A program made the position numbers and the translations under genes. Shown piece after piece: positions 34,943 to 44,261 of a stretch of DNA of 64,000 bases. This DNA is from Planctomycetota bacterium (lineage in GTDB: Bacteria > Planctomycetota > Planctomycetia > Planctomycetales > Planctomycetaceae), in the NCBI GenBank assembly GCA_018242525.1, contig JAFEBS010000024.1:62001-126000 (forward strand), given 5' to 3'. How positions within the stretch are numbered: position 1 is the stretch's first letter; each line of letters begins with the position of its first letter. The notes beneath the pieces were generated by a model. It saw only the letters and a program-made list of their open reading frames with translations, did no database searches and had not been told where the DNA came from.

Positions 34943-37816
34943 ATGCGTACTGTAAGCACCGCACGGCTGCGGAATCAGCGATGGATCGGCCTGGCAGGGC
35001 TGTGCCTGGTCGCGCTTCTGTGCGTTCCGCGGATCGGGTTCGCCGGCCAGATTGAACTCGATTTCAACGGCCCCGAAACTTCGTGGGAGGTTCGCTGCAT
35101 TCAACGCGAGGTCCGGCTGGAAACTCAGGAACGCCGTCGTGACGGGGCTCGACAGGGACAGGCGGAATTCGTACGAGTCAGGTCGGCGGTTGAGACATCG
35201 CCGATGCGTCTGGAACAGGCGATCTCGCCGATTCGCGTGCTGGACGAATTGACGGCCTCGCTGTGGTTCAAGGCCGATCGTCCGGGTGCGACTCTGGCGA
35301 TTCGAGTTGCTTTTCGAGATGCGATCGATCCCAAGACCGGCACGCAATTATCCCTGATGATCCTGGGAGACACCTACGAACAGTCGGGCAAATGGCAACA
35401 ACTGCGCGCCCGGACGACAGAGAAGTCCGTCGAAGATCAATTGCGGAAATTGCGAGCACGCAAGAAGGTCAAACTCGATCCGGCGACCATGTACGTCGAC
35501 CGCATCGTCATTGGCTGGCAGTTGGTCGCAGGTGACAGTGAAATCCTGATCGACGACCTGGAAGTGGGCCCCGCCGTCCCCGTTGACCTTGCCAGCACCA
35601 AGCCGAACATTGAGCAAATGAGCGGACTCGCCGACCAACCGGGAGCGGCCACCGACTCTCGAGCGAGGGAACTGGTTCCGGTCGAGTTTCGGCTGAACAA
35701 GCTCCAGGTGGAGGGCAGGCCGTATTTCGTCCGAATGGCCAACCATCATGGTGAACGTCCCGACGTCGTTGCCGACGCCGGCATCAACACGCTCTGGGTG
35801 CCGGAACTGGAATCGATTACCAACACCGGTCAGTTCCGTGATCGTGGGATCTGGCTGACCGCGACGCCTCCCTATGCCAAGCGGGCCGATGGCGAACCAC
35901 TGGAGTCCGACGATGCCAGCCTGCTGCCATTTGGTCAATCCACCTCCCCGGTCCTGTTCTGGACCCTGGGGGTACGGATGACGTCGGACGCAAAGCCGCG
36001 GCTGCAGCGCTGGACGGACCAGGTTCGCGATGCCGATCGAGCTTTCAAACGACCTCTGGCGGGCGATGTGACGGACGATGAACTGGTCGCATCGCGCCAT
36101 CTGAATCTGCTGGGGCTCAGTCGTCACGTGCTGAACAGCGGGGTCACGTTGGCGGACTATCGCGACGAACTGATTCGTCGCCGCAATATCGCTCTTCCGG
36201 GGACGTATACCTTCACCTGGATCCAGACCGAGCCTGCTCCCGAATTAATGGAGATCAAGCATGCGGCGGATGAAACGCCGATTGTGGAGCCGGAACAGTT
36301 AACCGCGCAGGTCTATGCAGCGCTGGCGGCCGGATGCCGCGGCATCGGCTTCTGGAGTACGACCCCGCTGGATAGTACTGGACCCGGGGCTCGGGAACGG
36401 CAGTTGATGATTCAGCAATTGAACCTGGAACTTGGTCTGCTGGAAGGCTGGCTGGCCACGTCGTCCAGCGTTCAGTTGATTCCATTCACCGTAGAATTGC
36501 CCAAATCGAAGTCCGCCAGAAAGTCTGCAGAGCTCGATCAACGACGGGAGCGCGAGCTGTCCGCGGCATTGATCCGCTCGGACTTTGGCTACCTGCTGCT
36601 GCCGATGTGGCTCGAAGAAAATTCGCAATTCGTTCCCGCACAACTGGCCGCGAGCACTGCCACCGTGATCGTCCCTGTCGGAGGCGAAACGGCAACCGCC
36701 TGGAGAATCACCACGACGGGGCGGGTCCAAAACCTGTCGCGTGAGACCGTGGCTGGGGGTATCCGCATTGTCCTGCCAAACTTCGACCAGACGGCTGCGA
36801 TCCTGATCACGTCAGATCCTGGAGTTGTGGATCAGATCAATCAGCGAATCGCCAACATTCAAGATCGCAGTGCGACCGCCATGGTGGAACTGTGCCGATT
36901 GAAGCTGGAGCGGGTTCGAAAGGTCGATCAGCAATTGCAGGCGCTGGGGGTGGGGCAGCCCGACGCTTACGAATTGCTGCGCAAGGCGAAACTGCAGTTC
37001 GACATGGCCGAAGCTCGACTGAAGCAGCAGGAATATCACACCGCCCGACAGTACGCGGACGTATCTTTGCGCTACGTGCGGATCCTGCAGCGGGCTCACT
37101 GGGATCATGCTGTCGCCAGGCTGCCGACGCCGGTTTCCAGCAGCTATGCACTCTGCTTCCAAACGCTGCCAGCTCATTGGAGATTGATCAAGGGCGTGGA
37201 AAAGCTGGGCAAGTCCAGTGAGCCGAACAAACTTCCGTCGGGTGATTTTGAAGATGTTGACACCTTGATCGCCGCCGGTTGGAAGCATGATCAGCATCCG
37301 ACAGCCAACGTTCAATCGTCAGCGGAACTGCATCCGGTCGCCAGGCAAGGGAAGTCGTCATTGCGGTTGGCGGCGGAACCAACGATTAAAGAGCCGCATA
37401 CATTTCAGTTTCAGTTTCCGCCTGTGGCGGTGACATCGCCACCCGTTTCCGTACACGCGGGTCAACTGGTTAAAATCACCGGCTGGGTTAAAACTCCGTA
37501 TCCGATCGTTCGCAGTCTGGATGGTGCCATGATCTATGACAGCCTGCTCGGAAAGACCGGAGCCCTGCGAATCGTGAATTCGCCGGACTGGCAGCGATTC
37601 GAGATGTGGCGGGTGGTTCCGGAAAGCCAGCCAGTCACCGTCACCACCGAATTGCACGGATTGGGGGAATTGCTGCTGGACGACTTGCGCATCACGGCGG
37701 TGACGTTGCCGCACGAAGTTGCTGAAGCGCCGCGTCACATCGATCCGGAAGTCAAGCCGTCGCGGTTTTCGCCGTTGGATATCCGCCGCCTGAATCCGCT
37801 GCGCGATCGGAAATAA
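34943..37816 (+). CDS. Large secreted protein, unknown function, possibly carbohydrate-active
   Basis: 957 aa. ATG 34943 (AAAGG upstream) opens a signal peptide (RWIGLAGLCLVALLCVP to IGFAG); the longer upstream frame does not. Residues about 20-200 look like a beta-sandwich (LTASLWFKADRPGATLAIRV, YVDRIVIGWQL, ILIDDLEVGP), as in carbohydrate-binding modules. A central region resembles a TIM-barrel-type enzyme (INTLWVPELES, FTWIQTEPAPE, AGCRGIGFWSTTPLD) but I cannot place catalytic residues. A helical segment and a second sandwich (VKITGWVKTPYPIV, LHGLGELLLDDLRIT) end the protein. Extracytoplasmic location is likely; substrate unknown. Confidence 0.75.
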   Translation: MRTVSTARLRNQRWIGLAGLCLVALLCVPRIGFAGQIELDFNGPETSWEVRCIQREVRLETQERRRDGARQGQAEFVRVRSAVETSPMRLEQAISPIRVLDELTASLWFKADRPGATLAIRVAFRDAIDPKTGTQLSLMILGDTYEQSGKWQQLRARTTEKSVEDQLRKLRARKKVKLDPATMYVDRIVIGWQLVAGDSEILIDDLEVGPAVPVDLASTKPNIEQMSGLADQPGAATDSRARELVPVEFRLNKLQVEGRPYFVRMANHHGERPDVVADAGINTLWVPELESITNTGQFRDRGIWLTATPPYAKRADGEPLESDDASLLPFGQSTSPVLFWTLGVRMTSDAKPRLQRWTDQVRDADRAFKRPLAGDVTDDELVASRHLNLLGLSRHVLNSGVTLADYRDELIRRRNIALPGTYTFTWIQTEPAPELMEIKHAADETPIVEPEQLTAQVYAALAAGCRGIGFWSTTPLDSTGPGARERQLMIQQLNLELGLLEGWLATSSSVQLIPFTVELPKSKSARKSAELDQRRERELSAALIRSDFGYLLLPMWLEENSQFVPAQLAASTATVIVPVGGETATAWRITTTGRVQNLSRETVAGGIRIVLPNFDQTAAILITSDPGVVDQINQRIANIQDRSATAMVELCRLKLERVRKVDQQLQALGVGQPDAYELLRKAKLQFDMAEARLKQQEYHTARQYADVSLRYVRILQRAHWDHAVARLPTPVSSSYALCFQTLPAHWRLIKGVEKLGKSSEPNKLPSGDFEDVDTLIAAGWKHDQHPTANVQSSAELHPVARQGKSSLRLAAEPTIKEPHTFQFQFPPVAVTSPPVSVHAGQLVKITGWVKTPYPIVRSLDGAMIYDSLLGKTGALRIVNSPDWQRFEMWRVVPESQPVTVTTELHGLGELLLDDLRITAVTLPHEVAEAPRHIDPEVKPSRFSPLDIRRLNPLRDRK

Positions 37817-38192
37817 AGTCCGAAACGGCGATGACGCTGGAAACTGCCGGTTCAAAGTTGCCTTCATCGCTCCGCGTGAAGAGAGCCGAATGTTGGATCG
37901 ACTGCCAACCCACGAATCGGAACAGATCAACAGACGTTCTGTCTGGAGTCGTCCCTGACGCCGGATCGATCGCAATACTCCCTATTGCCGACGAGCTCAC
38001 AATTCGGAGGCGTCACAGGTGTCAGGAACAGGGCAGACACCTTTTTTCAAGGGCTGGTGGCGCAGTCACCGTCCCGCTCTCGACATTCGTGCTGCTGGAG
38101 AACAGAATGCCACAGGATTGGCTGCAATTGTCGGGGGCGTGGATTTGCCCAACAGCAGACTCCACGCCTGTGAATCAGGGGAGGAATCGGTC
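37817..38192. other. Intergenic region
   Basis: 376 bases between two same-strand genes. An open frame from 38019 runs into the next gene but lacks a ribosome site and signal sequence, so I leave it untranslated. No RNA, repeat or clear promoter seen. Confidence 0.5.
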
Positions 38193-39125
38193 ATGAAAAC
38201 TCTTGCGCAAGTCATTTGCCTGATGTTGTTCATGGGAACGACGTATGGCTGGTGCCAGGATGATGTCAACGCCAGCAATGAAGAGGACGAGAAAATCCGC
38301 CGGCTGGTCGAAGAGCGCCGGCTCCTTGAAGCCGAACAGGCGAAGATTCCCACTTCGCTGGATCGCGGTGAGATGGTCAATCCTGAACTGCTGGATGTCG
38401 TGACCGACAATTCCATCGGTGTGCGGTTTGAGGAAAAAGACGCGTATTTTCGGATCCTGGAACTGGCCCGCAAGACGCCGCTGGCCGAGCAGGAAGAATA
38501 TGCCCTGAACTTTCGCGAAGCACGGCGACTCAGCAATCCCAAGTATTCCCGGCTGAAACCCGAGAAGTTTCCGATCTTCGTCGACCTGTTCTTGTCCCCC
38601 GATGTGTACCGGGGTCGGCCAGTCACTTTGCATGGGGTGCTGCGCAAGTTGACCAAATTCGACCCGGGCCCGAATTCCCGTGATGTTGGTGAGGCCTATG
38701 AAGGGTGGGTCTACCCGGACGATGGGCAATCCAATCCCGCGGTCGTCATCTTTCAGAGTAAGCCGGACGGGTTGCAGGTCGGTGGCGACCTGTCGGAGGA
38801 AGTTCGCGTGACCGGCTACTTCTTTAAAATGTACGGCTACGAAGCACAGGATGTGGCCCGCAAGGCTCCGATGATCCTGGCGGGAGCGATTGAATGGAGA
38901 CCGGGCCCCGGACCGTACGTGCCTCAAGCCCTCGGTCCTGAAGTCTACCTGGGTTTGACGATGACCATCTTCCTGGTGGGATTTGTGTGGTGGCAGAGTA
39001 ATCGCCGGGAAATGACCAGTGCCATTCACCCCACGGAAGCCGACTTCCGCAGTTTTCCACCCATTGAAACGCCAACCAAATCCTCCTCGGTGGGGGAGAA
39101 GCTGACGGAAACCCATGACGAATAG
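38193..39125 (+). CDS. Exported, C-terminally membrane-anchored protein of unknown function
   Basis: 310 aa. ATG 38193 follows GGGAGG and opens a signal peptide (MKTLAQVICLMLFMGTTYG). A charged helical segment (EEDEKIRRLVEERRLLEAEQ) is followed by a strand-rich middle (GRPVTLHGVLRK, NPAVVIFQSKP, EEVRVTGYFFKMYGY) that may be an OB-like fold. One membrane helix near residues 262-280 (VYLGLTMTIFLVGFVWW) precedes a short cytoplasmic tail. Its stop overlaps the purN start by 11 bases, so the two are translationally linked. Family not recognised. Confidence 0.78.
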   Translation: MKTLAQVICLMLFMGTTYGWCQDDVNASNEEDEKIRRLVEERRLLEAEQAKIPTSLDRGEMVNPELLDVVTDNSIGVRFEEKDAYFRILELARKTPLAEQEEYALNFREARRLSNPKYSRLKPEKFPIFVDLFLSPDVYRGRPVTLHGVLRKLTKFDPGPNSRDVGEAYEGWVYPDDGQSNPAVVIFQSKPDGLQVGGDLSEEVRVTGYFFKMYGYEAQDVARKAPMILAGAIEWRPGPGPYVPQALGPEVYLGLTMTIFLVGFVWWQSNRREMTSAIHPTEADFRSFPPIETPTKSSSVGEKLTETHDE

Positions 39126-39774
39126 GGAACGACCGTTGTCCTCTCCTCTGGAGCGCCCGATTCGATTGGTGGTCTTGATCTCGGGAGGCGGGACAACTCT
39201 GACCAATCTGGCCGCTCGTATTTCTGTCGGTGAGTTGGACGCACAGATCCCGCTGGTGATCGCCAGCCGTGCCGATTGCGGGGGAATCCAACGCGCAGCG
39301 GATGCCGGGCTGAAGTATGAAGTGATCACTCGCAAGTCCTGTGCATCGGTTCAGGAATTCAGTGACCGCATCTTTTCACTGTGTGCCGAGGTGCAGGCGG
39401 ATCTGGTCGTCTGTGCCGGCTTCCTGGCAATGATTCAGATTCCGAAGCCGTTTGCGGGGCGAGTCATCAATATTCATCCATCGCTGATCCCCGCTTTCTG
39501 CGGAAAGGGGTTTCACGGACATCATGTGCACGAAGCCGTTCTGGCTCGAGGAGCCCGCGTGAGTGGCTGTACCGTCCATTTTGTCGATGACGAATACGAT
39601 CACGGCCCAATCATCCTGCAGTCTGTTGTGCCGGTGGAGGACAACGATACTGCCGATTCACTGGCGGCTCGGGTGTTTGCGGCGGAATGCGAAGCTCTTC
39701 CCAAAGCGATCCAGTTATTCCAGTCTGGCTGCCTGGAAATCCGTGGTAGCCGGGTTCATCGACTGGCCCGATAA
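39115..39774 (+). CDS. purN: Phosphoribosylglycinamide formyltransferase PurN
   Basis: 219 aa. It transfers the formyl group of 10-formyl-THF to GAR in step three of purine synthesis. The catalytic set is visible: the Asn and His of INIHPSLIPAF and the Asp in HFVDDEYDHGPII. The phosphate loop LISGGGTTLTNL is SGGGTT rather than the usual SGxGSN, a minor change. Its ATG 39115 overlaps the end of the preceding membrane-protein gene. No other purine gene is nearby. Confidence 0.9.
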   Translation: MTNRERPLSSPLERPIRLVVLISGGGTTLTNLAARISVGELDAQIPLVIASRADCGGIQRAADAGLKYEVITRKSCASVQEFSDRIFSLCAEVQADLVVCAGFLAMIQIPKPFAGRVINIHPSLIPAFCGKGFHGHHVHEAVLARGARVSGCTVHFVDDEYDHGPIILQSVVPVEDNDTADSLAARVFAAECEALPKAIQLFQSGCLEIRGSRVHRLAR

Positions 39775-39829
39775 AAGCGAGTCCGACGGCTCGATCCTTC
39801 CATGAAAAAAACCTCACTCAGTTCAGTCG

Positions 39830-39843
39830 CCCCGCTCGCGGGG
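39830..39843. terminator. Short GC-rich hairpin before the transporter cluster
   Basis: CCCCGC (39830-39835) and GCGGGG (39838-39843). It sits between purN and the substrate-binding-protein gene and could end purN transcription, but no T-run follows. Confidence 0.3.
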
Positions 39844-39916
39844 AAGGACGGGGTTCGTTAGACTTCCGTCCCTGTCGAATCGACTCGGTGTGGCTGGGAA
39901 TTGGAGCTTCTGGTTC

Positions 39917-41908
39917 ATGTGGCAATCGTTGCAGCGCCTGTCGCTGGGGATGTTTCTGATCCTGCTGGCATCGGCAGTTTTGTTGCTCTCTGAATCTTCC
40001 CGTCCCAAAGATCGGCAGCGCCCACCAGATGGGACGGCGGCGGCTCCCGCACGGGTGATGCGTGTGGCGATGTTTCAGATGGCGTCGCAGCCGATTCTCG
40101 ATGAAGGGGCTCAGGGAGTGCTGGACGGCCTGCAGGAAGCCGGATACGTCGACAAGCACAAGATGCGTTTGACCCGTTTCAACGCCGAAGGAGATGTCGC
40201 CACCGGAAATGCCATTGCCCAGGAACTGGTCGGCGGCGAATACGACCTGATCATTACGCTGACCACCGGGGCGCTGCAGGCTGTGGCGAATGCCAATCAG
40301 TCGCGAAAAATCCCGCATGTCTTCGGACTGGTGTCGGACCCGGTCAAGGCGGGAGTTGGCATCGGCACCGGCCCCATGGAACATCCGGATCATCTGGTGG
40401 GGATCGGCACGTTTCCTCCCGTTGATCAGGCCCTTGAGATGGCCAAAAAGTTGAATCCGAAATTGTCCCGGATTGGACTGGCCTGGAATCCCGCCGAAGT
40501 GAATTCGGAAGTCTGCACGATCCTGGCTCGCGAAGTTTGCCAGAAACTCAAGATTGAACTGGTCGAAGCCAATGTCGACAGTACTTCAGCCGTGAAAGAG
40601 GCGATCGGTTCACTGCTGGATCGCCAGGTGGATGCCCTGCTCGTGGGTGGTGACGTCACGATGCTGGGGGCGATGGATGTCGTTGCGAAATCGGCAGCCG
40701 ATGCCAGGATTCCGGTCTTCACCTGCATGCCCGGCAACGCTCTCAAAGGGGCGCTGTTTGATGTCGGTGCGAACTATTACGAAGTCGGACGAACGGTGGG
40801 GAAAGTTGCCAGTCGGGTCTTGAACGGCGAGTCGATCGCGAAGATCCCCGTGGAAATCGCGATTCCCCCGAAACTGTTCCTCAACACGCTGGCCTTGAAA
40901 AACTTGCGGGACTCCTGGCCGTTTCCAGCCGAACTGATCCAACAGGCCGATTCATACATCGACGAGCAGGGACGGCACGACAAGCCGAAAGCTTCCCAGC
41001 CGCTCAGCAAGAAATGGGAGGTTCGCATCCTGAGCTATGTCACGTCACAGGACGTCGACGAAGCGATCCGCGGCTTGAAAGAGGGGCTGACAAAGTCCGG
41101 GTTGGTCGAAGAGCGTGACTATGCCTTGAAAGTTTCCAACGCCCAGGGCGACATGGCAGTGCTGGCGGGATCGGTGGATGCCGCCATTTCGGATCATACC
41201 GACATGATCCTGACTGTTTCGACTCAGGCTCTGCAAGCTTCGATGCAGCGGGCGAAGGACATTCCGATTGTCTTCACGATGGTTGCCAACCCGTTTGCTG
41301 CCGGTGCCGGCAAATCGGATTCGGAACACCTGTCCAATGTGACCGGTGCCTATGGTGCCAACGATGTCCAGCGGATGATGCCAATCATTCGCCAGGTGCT
41401 GCCCGACGCACAGACGCTGGGAACGCTGTATGTTCCTGCTGAGATCAACTCTGTGTACAGTTACGAACTGCTGGTCGACGCCGCCAGGGCCGCCAAATAT
41501 GAACTCAAAGCCGTCGGTGTCACCGCCACCAATGAAGTCCCCGATGGCGCCCAGTCGCTGTGTCAGATGCACCTCGACGCGGTCTGTCTGTCCAACTCGA
41601 ACATTACCGGGGCGACTTTTCCGAACATTTCCCGCGTTGCCCGCGAGGCCAAATTGCCCGTCTTCGCCTTCATGGGAAGCACAGCCTCGCAAGGGGCGTC
41701 GATCGTCCTGACGCGTGATTACTACGATATGGGAGTGGATTCGGCCCAACTCGCCGCAAAAGTCATGCGTGGCAACTCCGTCGCGTCGATTCCGTTTCAT
41801 CAGTCCACGAAGAGCAGGCTGATCATCAACGTGACCGCAGCTCGAGCCAGTGGGTTGACCTTGCCGGAATCGCTGCTGAAGTCCGCTGACCGAATCCTCG
41901 AGAAATGA
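39917..41908 (+). CDS. ABC transporter substrate-binding protein with two fused binding domains
   Basis: 663 aa, about twice the usual length. ATG 39917 (TTGGAGC upstream) opens an uncleaved-looking signal or membrane anchor (LGMFLILLASAVLLL). Two ABC_sub_bind domains (the TrpX/COG2984 type) follow in tandem. The first, about residues 50-345, has MRVAMFQMASQPILDEG, GEYDLIITLTTGALQA and HVFGLVSDPVKAGV. The second, about 365-655, has VRILSYVTSQDVDEAI, MILTVSTQALQAS and IVFTMVANPFAAGA. This family binds tryptophan, tyrosine or related amino acids. It heads a cluster with a matching permease (43249) and ATPase (44262). Either two different ligands or two sites per transporter are possible. Confidence 0.85.
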   Translation: MWQSLQRLSLGMFLILLASAVLLLSESSRPKDRQRPPDGTAAAPARVMRVAMFQMASQPILDEGAQGVLDGLQEAGYVDKHKMRLTRFNAEGDVATGNAIAQELVGGEYDLIITLTTGALQAVANANQSRKIPHVFGLVSDPVKAGVGIGTGPMEHPDHLVGIGTFPPVDQALEMAKKLNPKLSRIGLAWNPAEVNSEVCTILAREVCQKLKIELVEANVDSTSAVKEAIGSLLDRQVDALLVGGDVTMLGAMDVVAKSAADARIPVFTCMPGNALKGALFDVGANYYEVGRTVGKVASRVLNGESIAKIPVEIAIPPKLFLNTLALKNLRDSWPFPAELIQQADSYIDEQGRHDKPKASQPLSKKWEVRILSYVTSQDVDEAIRGLKEGLTKSGLVEERDYALKVSNAQGDMAVLAGSVDAAISDHTDMILTVSTQALQASMQRAKDIPIVFTMVANPFAAGAGKSDSEHLSNVTGAYGANDVQRMMPIIRQVLPDAQTLGTLYVPAEINSVYSYELLVDAARAAKYELKAVGVTATNEVPDGAQSLCQMHLDAVCLSNSNITGATFPNISRVAREAKLPVFAFMGSTASQGASIVLTRDYYDMGVDSAQLAAKVMRGNSVASIPFHQSTKSRLIINVTAARASGLTLPESLLKSADRILEK

Positions 41909-41974
41909 ACCCCGCGCGATTGTTTCAAGTCTCCTGATCACAGTCCGTACCGAAGTCCTTGATTCATAAATACC

Positions 41975-43252
41975 ATGCAGATCATTACCGAAGATCACGG
42001 CGACATCCTTGAGATGCGAGTTGCCGGGCGGCTGGACAACGAATGGGCCGATCACCTGACTCAGGCGATTGACGAGGCGGTTCGCCTGGGATCCCATTCG
42101 GTGGTCTTGAACCTGACCGATGTGGTGTATCTCAGTTCCGCCGGAATCGGTGCGCTGGTGCGAGCTCACAAGCAGTTCCAGGCAATCCGGGGATTCTTCG
42201 GAGTCGGTGTGGCTCCGCCGCATATCGCCGAAGTGATCCGGCTGACAGGTCTGGCGAAGATGCTGCAGTGCGACATGACCCAGGTGCTGCAAAGTCGCGG
42301 TGGAGCCCGCAGCACACTTCAACCCATGTTCCGCGTCGCGGCCGAAGCGGGAATGGCCTATGAATTGTATGAAGTGGATCCCGGGGCCGTCCTGACGTGC
42401 GAAGTGATAGGGGATTCAACACGCCTGCCGCGGCAGTCGTATGCAGCGCGGGACTGTCACATGGTGGAGTTCCCCGCTGAGTCATTGGGACTGGGACTGG
42501 GGGCGTTTGGTCGCGACTTCGCCGACTGTGGGGATCGTCTGGGTGAATTCCTGGCCGTGGCCGGGGCGACCGCTCAATTACCAACGGGGGGAACCGGAAA
42601 GCCAGACTATCAGTTGGGTCAGGGGAAGTATGTCCCGCAGGTTCAGGTCGCGTACGGACTGAAATGTCGGGGCGGGATGCGCCAGATGCAGCGGTTCGAA
42701 CCGGCGGACGAAGTGATCCGGGTGCCACTGTCAAAATTGGTGGACCAGTGCCTGACATTGAGTGAGACGGATCTGGCCGGGATGGTTTTCATTGCAGAAA
42801 CATCCGGTCTGATCGGAACGATGCTGCGACGGGCACCGGCTGGCGAGGCGGAAGTCGACAAGCTGTCGCACCCCGAAATCCGCCGGTGGCTGTCGTTTTC
42901 GCCAGAGCGGGTTCACTCGCACTCGCTGGCACTGATCGTCGGAGTCGCCGCACGCGGGAATCCATCACACGGAGCCGCCGGGGATCTGGCACCGTTGCTG
43001 CGTTCGATGGGGCCGGGGACGGACATTTACGGACACTTTCATGCAGCGGTGTTTTCGTATCGGCCGTTCAAGAAGCGAAAGCTGGATCTGGCAGAAACGG
43101 TCGCGACCCTGTTTGAAACGGCAGATCTGCAAACGGTCATGCATTTGCTGAACGATGATCGCGAGATTACGGGTGGTGGCGAGAGTGAATTCTTACGCGG
43201 TGCCTGCTGGCTGTCGCCTATCACCCATGTCACAAGAGAAACACTGAAATGA
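41975..43252 (+). CDS. STAS-domain protein with an uncharacterised C-terminal domain
   Basis: 425 aa. Residues 1-105 are a STAS domain as in anti-sigma-factor antagonists (VAGRLDNEWADHLTQAIDEA, VVLNLTDVVYLSSAGIGALV), including the serine where SpoIIAA-type proteins are phosphorylated. The remaining 320 residues match no family I know; they contain GLGLGAFGRDFADCGDRLGE, VFIAETSGLIGTML and RGNPSHGAAGDLAPLL, suggesting an enzyme-like or phosphatase-like alpha/beta fold. No membrane helices. The stop overlaps the permease start by 4 bases (ATGA), so it is translationally coupled to the transporter. Confidence 0.8.
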   Translation: MQIITEDHGDILEMRVAGRLDNEWADHLTQAIDEAVRLGSHSVVLNLTDVVYLSSAGIGALVRAHKQFQAIRGFFGVGVAPPHIAEVIRLTGLAKMLQCDMTQVLQSRGGARSTLQPMFRVAAEAGMAYELYEVDPGAVLTCEVIGDSTRLPRQSYAARDCHMVEFPAESLGLGLGAFGRDFADCGDRLGEFLAVAGATAQLPTGGTGKPDYQLGQGKYVPQVQVAYGLKCRGGMRQMQRFEPADEVIRVPLSKLVDQCLTLSETDLAGMVFIAETSGLIGTMLRRAPAGEAEVDKLSHPEIRRWLSFSPERVHSHSLALIVGVAARGNPSHGAAGDLAPLLRSMGPGTDIYGHFHAAVFSYRPFKKRKLDLAETVATLFETADLQTVMHLLNDDREITGGGESEFLRGACWLSPITHVTRETLK

Positions 43253-44193
43253 CGCAATTGATTGGTTCCTATTCGATGGGCCTGATCCTGTCGCTGCTGG
43301 CTGTGGGTGTCTTGATCAGCTTCCGAATCCTCGCCTTCCGCGATTTGACCGTGGAAGGTTCGATCACGCTGGGCGGTGCCGTCGCGGCGGCGATGCTGGT
43401 CAGCGGCTGGAACCCGTGGCTGGCGACGTTTGTCGCGTTCCTGGCCGGTGGCTGCGCGGGGGCCGTGACCGGTGTCCTGGCGACAAAACTCAAAATCAAC
43501 GGGCTGCTGGCTGGGATTCTGGTGATGACCGCCCTGTACTCGGTCAATCTGCGAGTCATGGGAAGAAGTAATCTGCCACTGATGAACGAGAAATCGCTGA
43601 TGACATTCGCCCAGCACCTTGGCACCGCCGAGCAACCGACTGCATCGGGGGGGACCTGGACCATCGGACGTTGGGTGATTCGAACTGCGGATTTGCGCGT
43701 GATTGGATTTCTGACTGTGGTCATTGGCTCTGTCGGAGCGGTGATGTACGCATTCTTCCAGACAAACCTGGGGCTGGCCATGCGGGCGACGGGGGATAAC
43801 GAACAGATGATCTGTGCTCTGGGCGTGGAAGTCGGCTGGATGCAGACATTTGGACTGGCAATCTCCAACGGCCTGGTGGCGCTCTCGGGGGCCCTGCTCG
43901 TCCAGTACCAGGGGTATGCCGACGTTCAAATGGGAATGGGAATGGTGGTCTGGGGAATGGCCAGTGTCATCATTGGCGAATCTCTAGTGGGGTCTCGTCA
44001 AATCGGCATGCTGTTGATCGGTTCTGTCATGGGATCGGTGTTGTTTCGACTGCTTGTGGCCAACGCACTGCGTCAGGGTCTCAACCCGAACGATTTGAAA
44101 CTGGCGACAGCGCTGTTCGTCTTGATTGCCCTGGTGGGACCAAGCGCCGTGGATGCGGCCAGCAAGAAGTTTCGGACGGCCGTCAAGACGTAA
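43249..44193 (+). CDS. ABC transporter permease (COG4120/BPD_transp_2 type)
   Basis: 314 aa with about nine membrane helices. The sequence fits permeases of the tryptophan/tyrosine importer family: ISFRILAFRDLTVEGSITLGGA near the N-terminus, GRSNLPL in a loop and a helix-rich end (GMGMVVWGMASVIIGESLVG). It forms the channel for the double binding protein (39917) and ATPase (44262). Start codon ATG 43249 overlaps the STAS stop. Confidence 0.9.
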   Translation: MTQLIGSYSMGLILSLLAVGVLISFRILAFRDLTVEGSITLGGAVAAAMLVSGWNPWLATFVAFLAGGCAGAVTGVLATKLKINGLLAGILVMTALYSVNLRVMGRSNLPLMNEKSLMTFAQHLGTAEQPTASGGTWTIGRWVIRTADLRVIGFLTVVIGSVGAVMYAFFQTNLGLAMRATGDNEQMICALGVEVGWMQTFGLAISNGLVALSGALLVQYQGYADVQMGMGMVVWGMASVIIGESLVGSRQIGMLLIGSVMGSVLFRLLVANALRQGLNPNDLKLATALFVLIALVGPSAVDAASKKFRTAVKT

Positions 44194-44261
44194 CTGGCAG
44201 GGGCTCTTTGTTCGGCAAATACCTCCCAACCACATTCATCAAGCATTCCAGCGAGTCCGTC

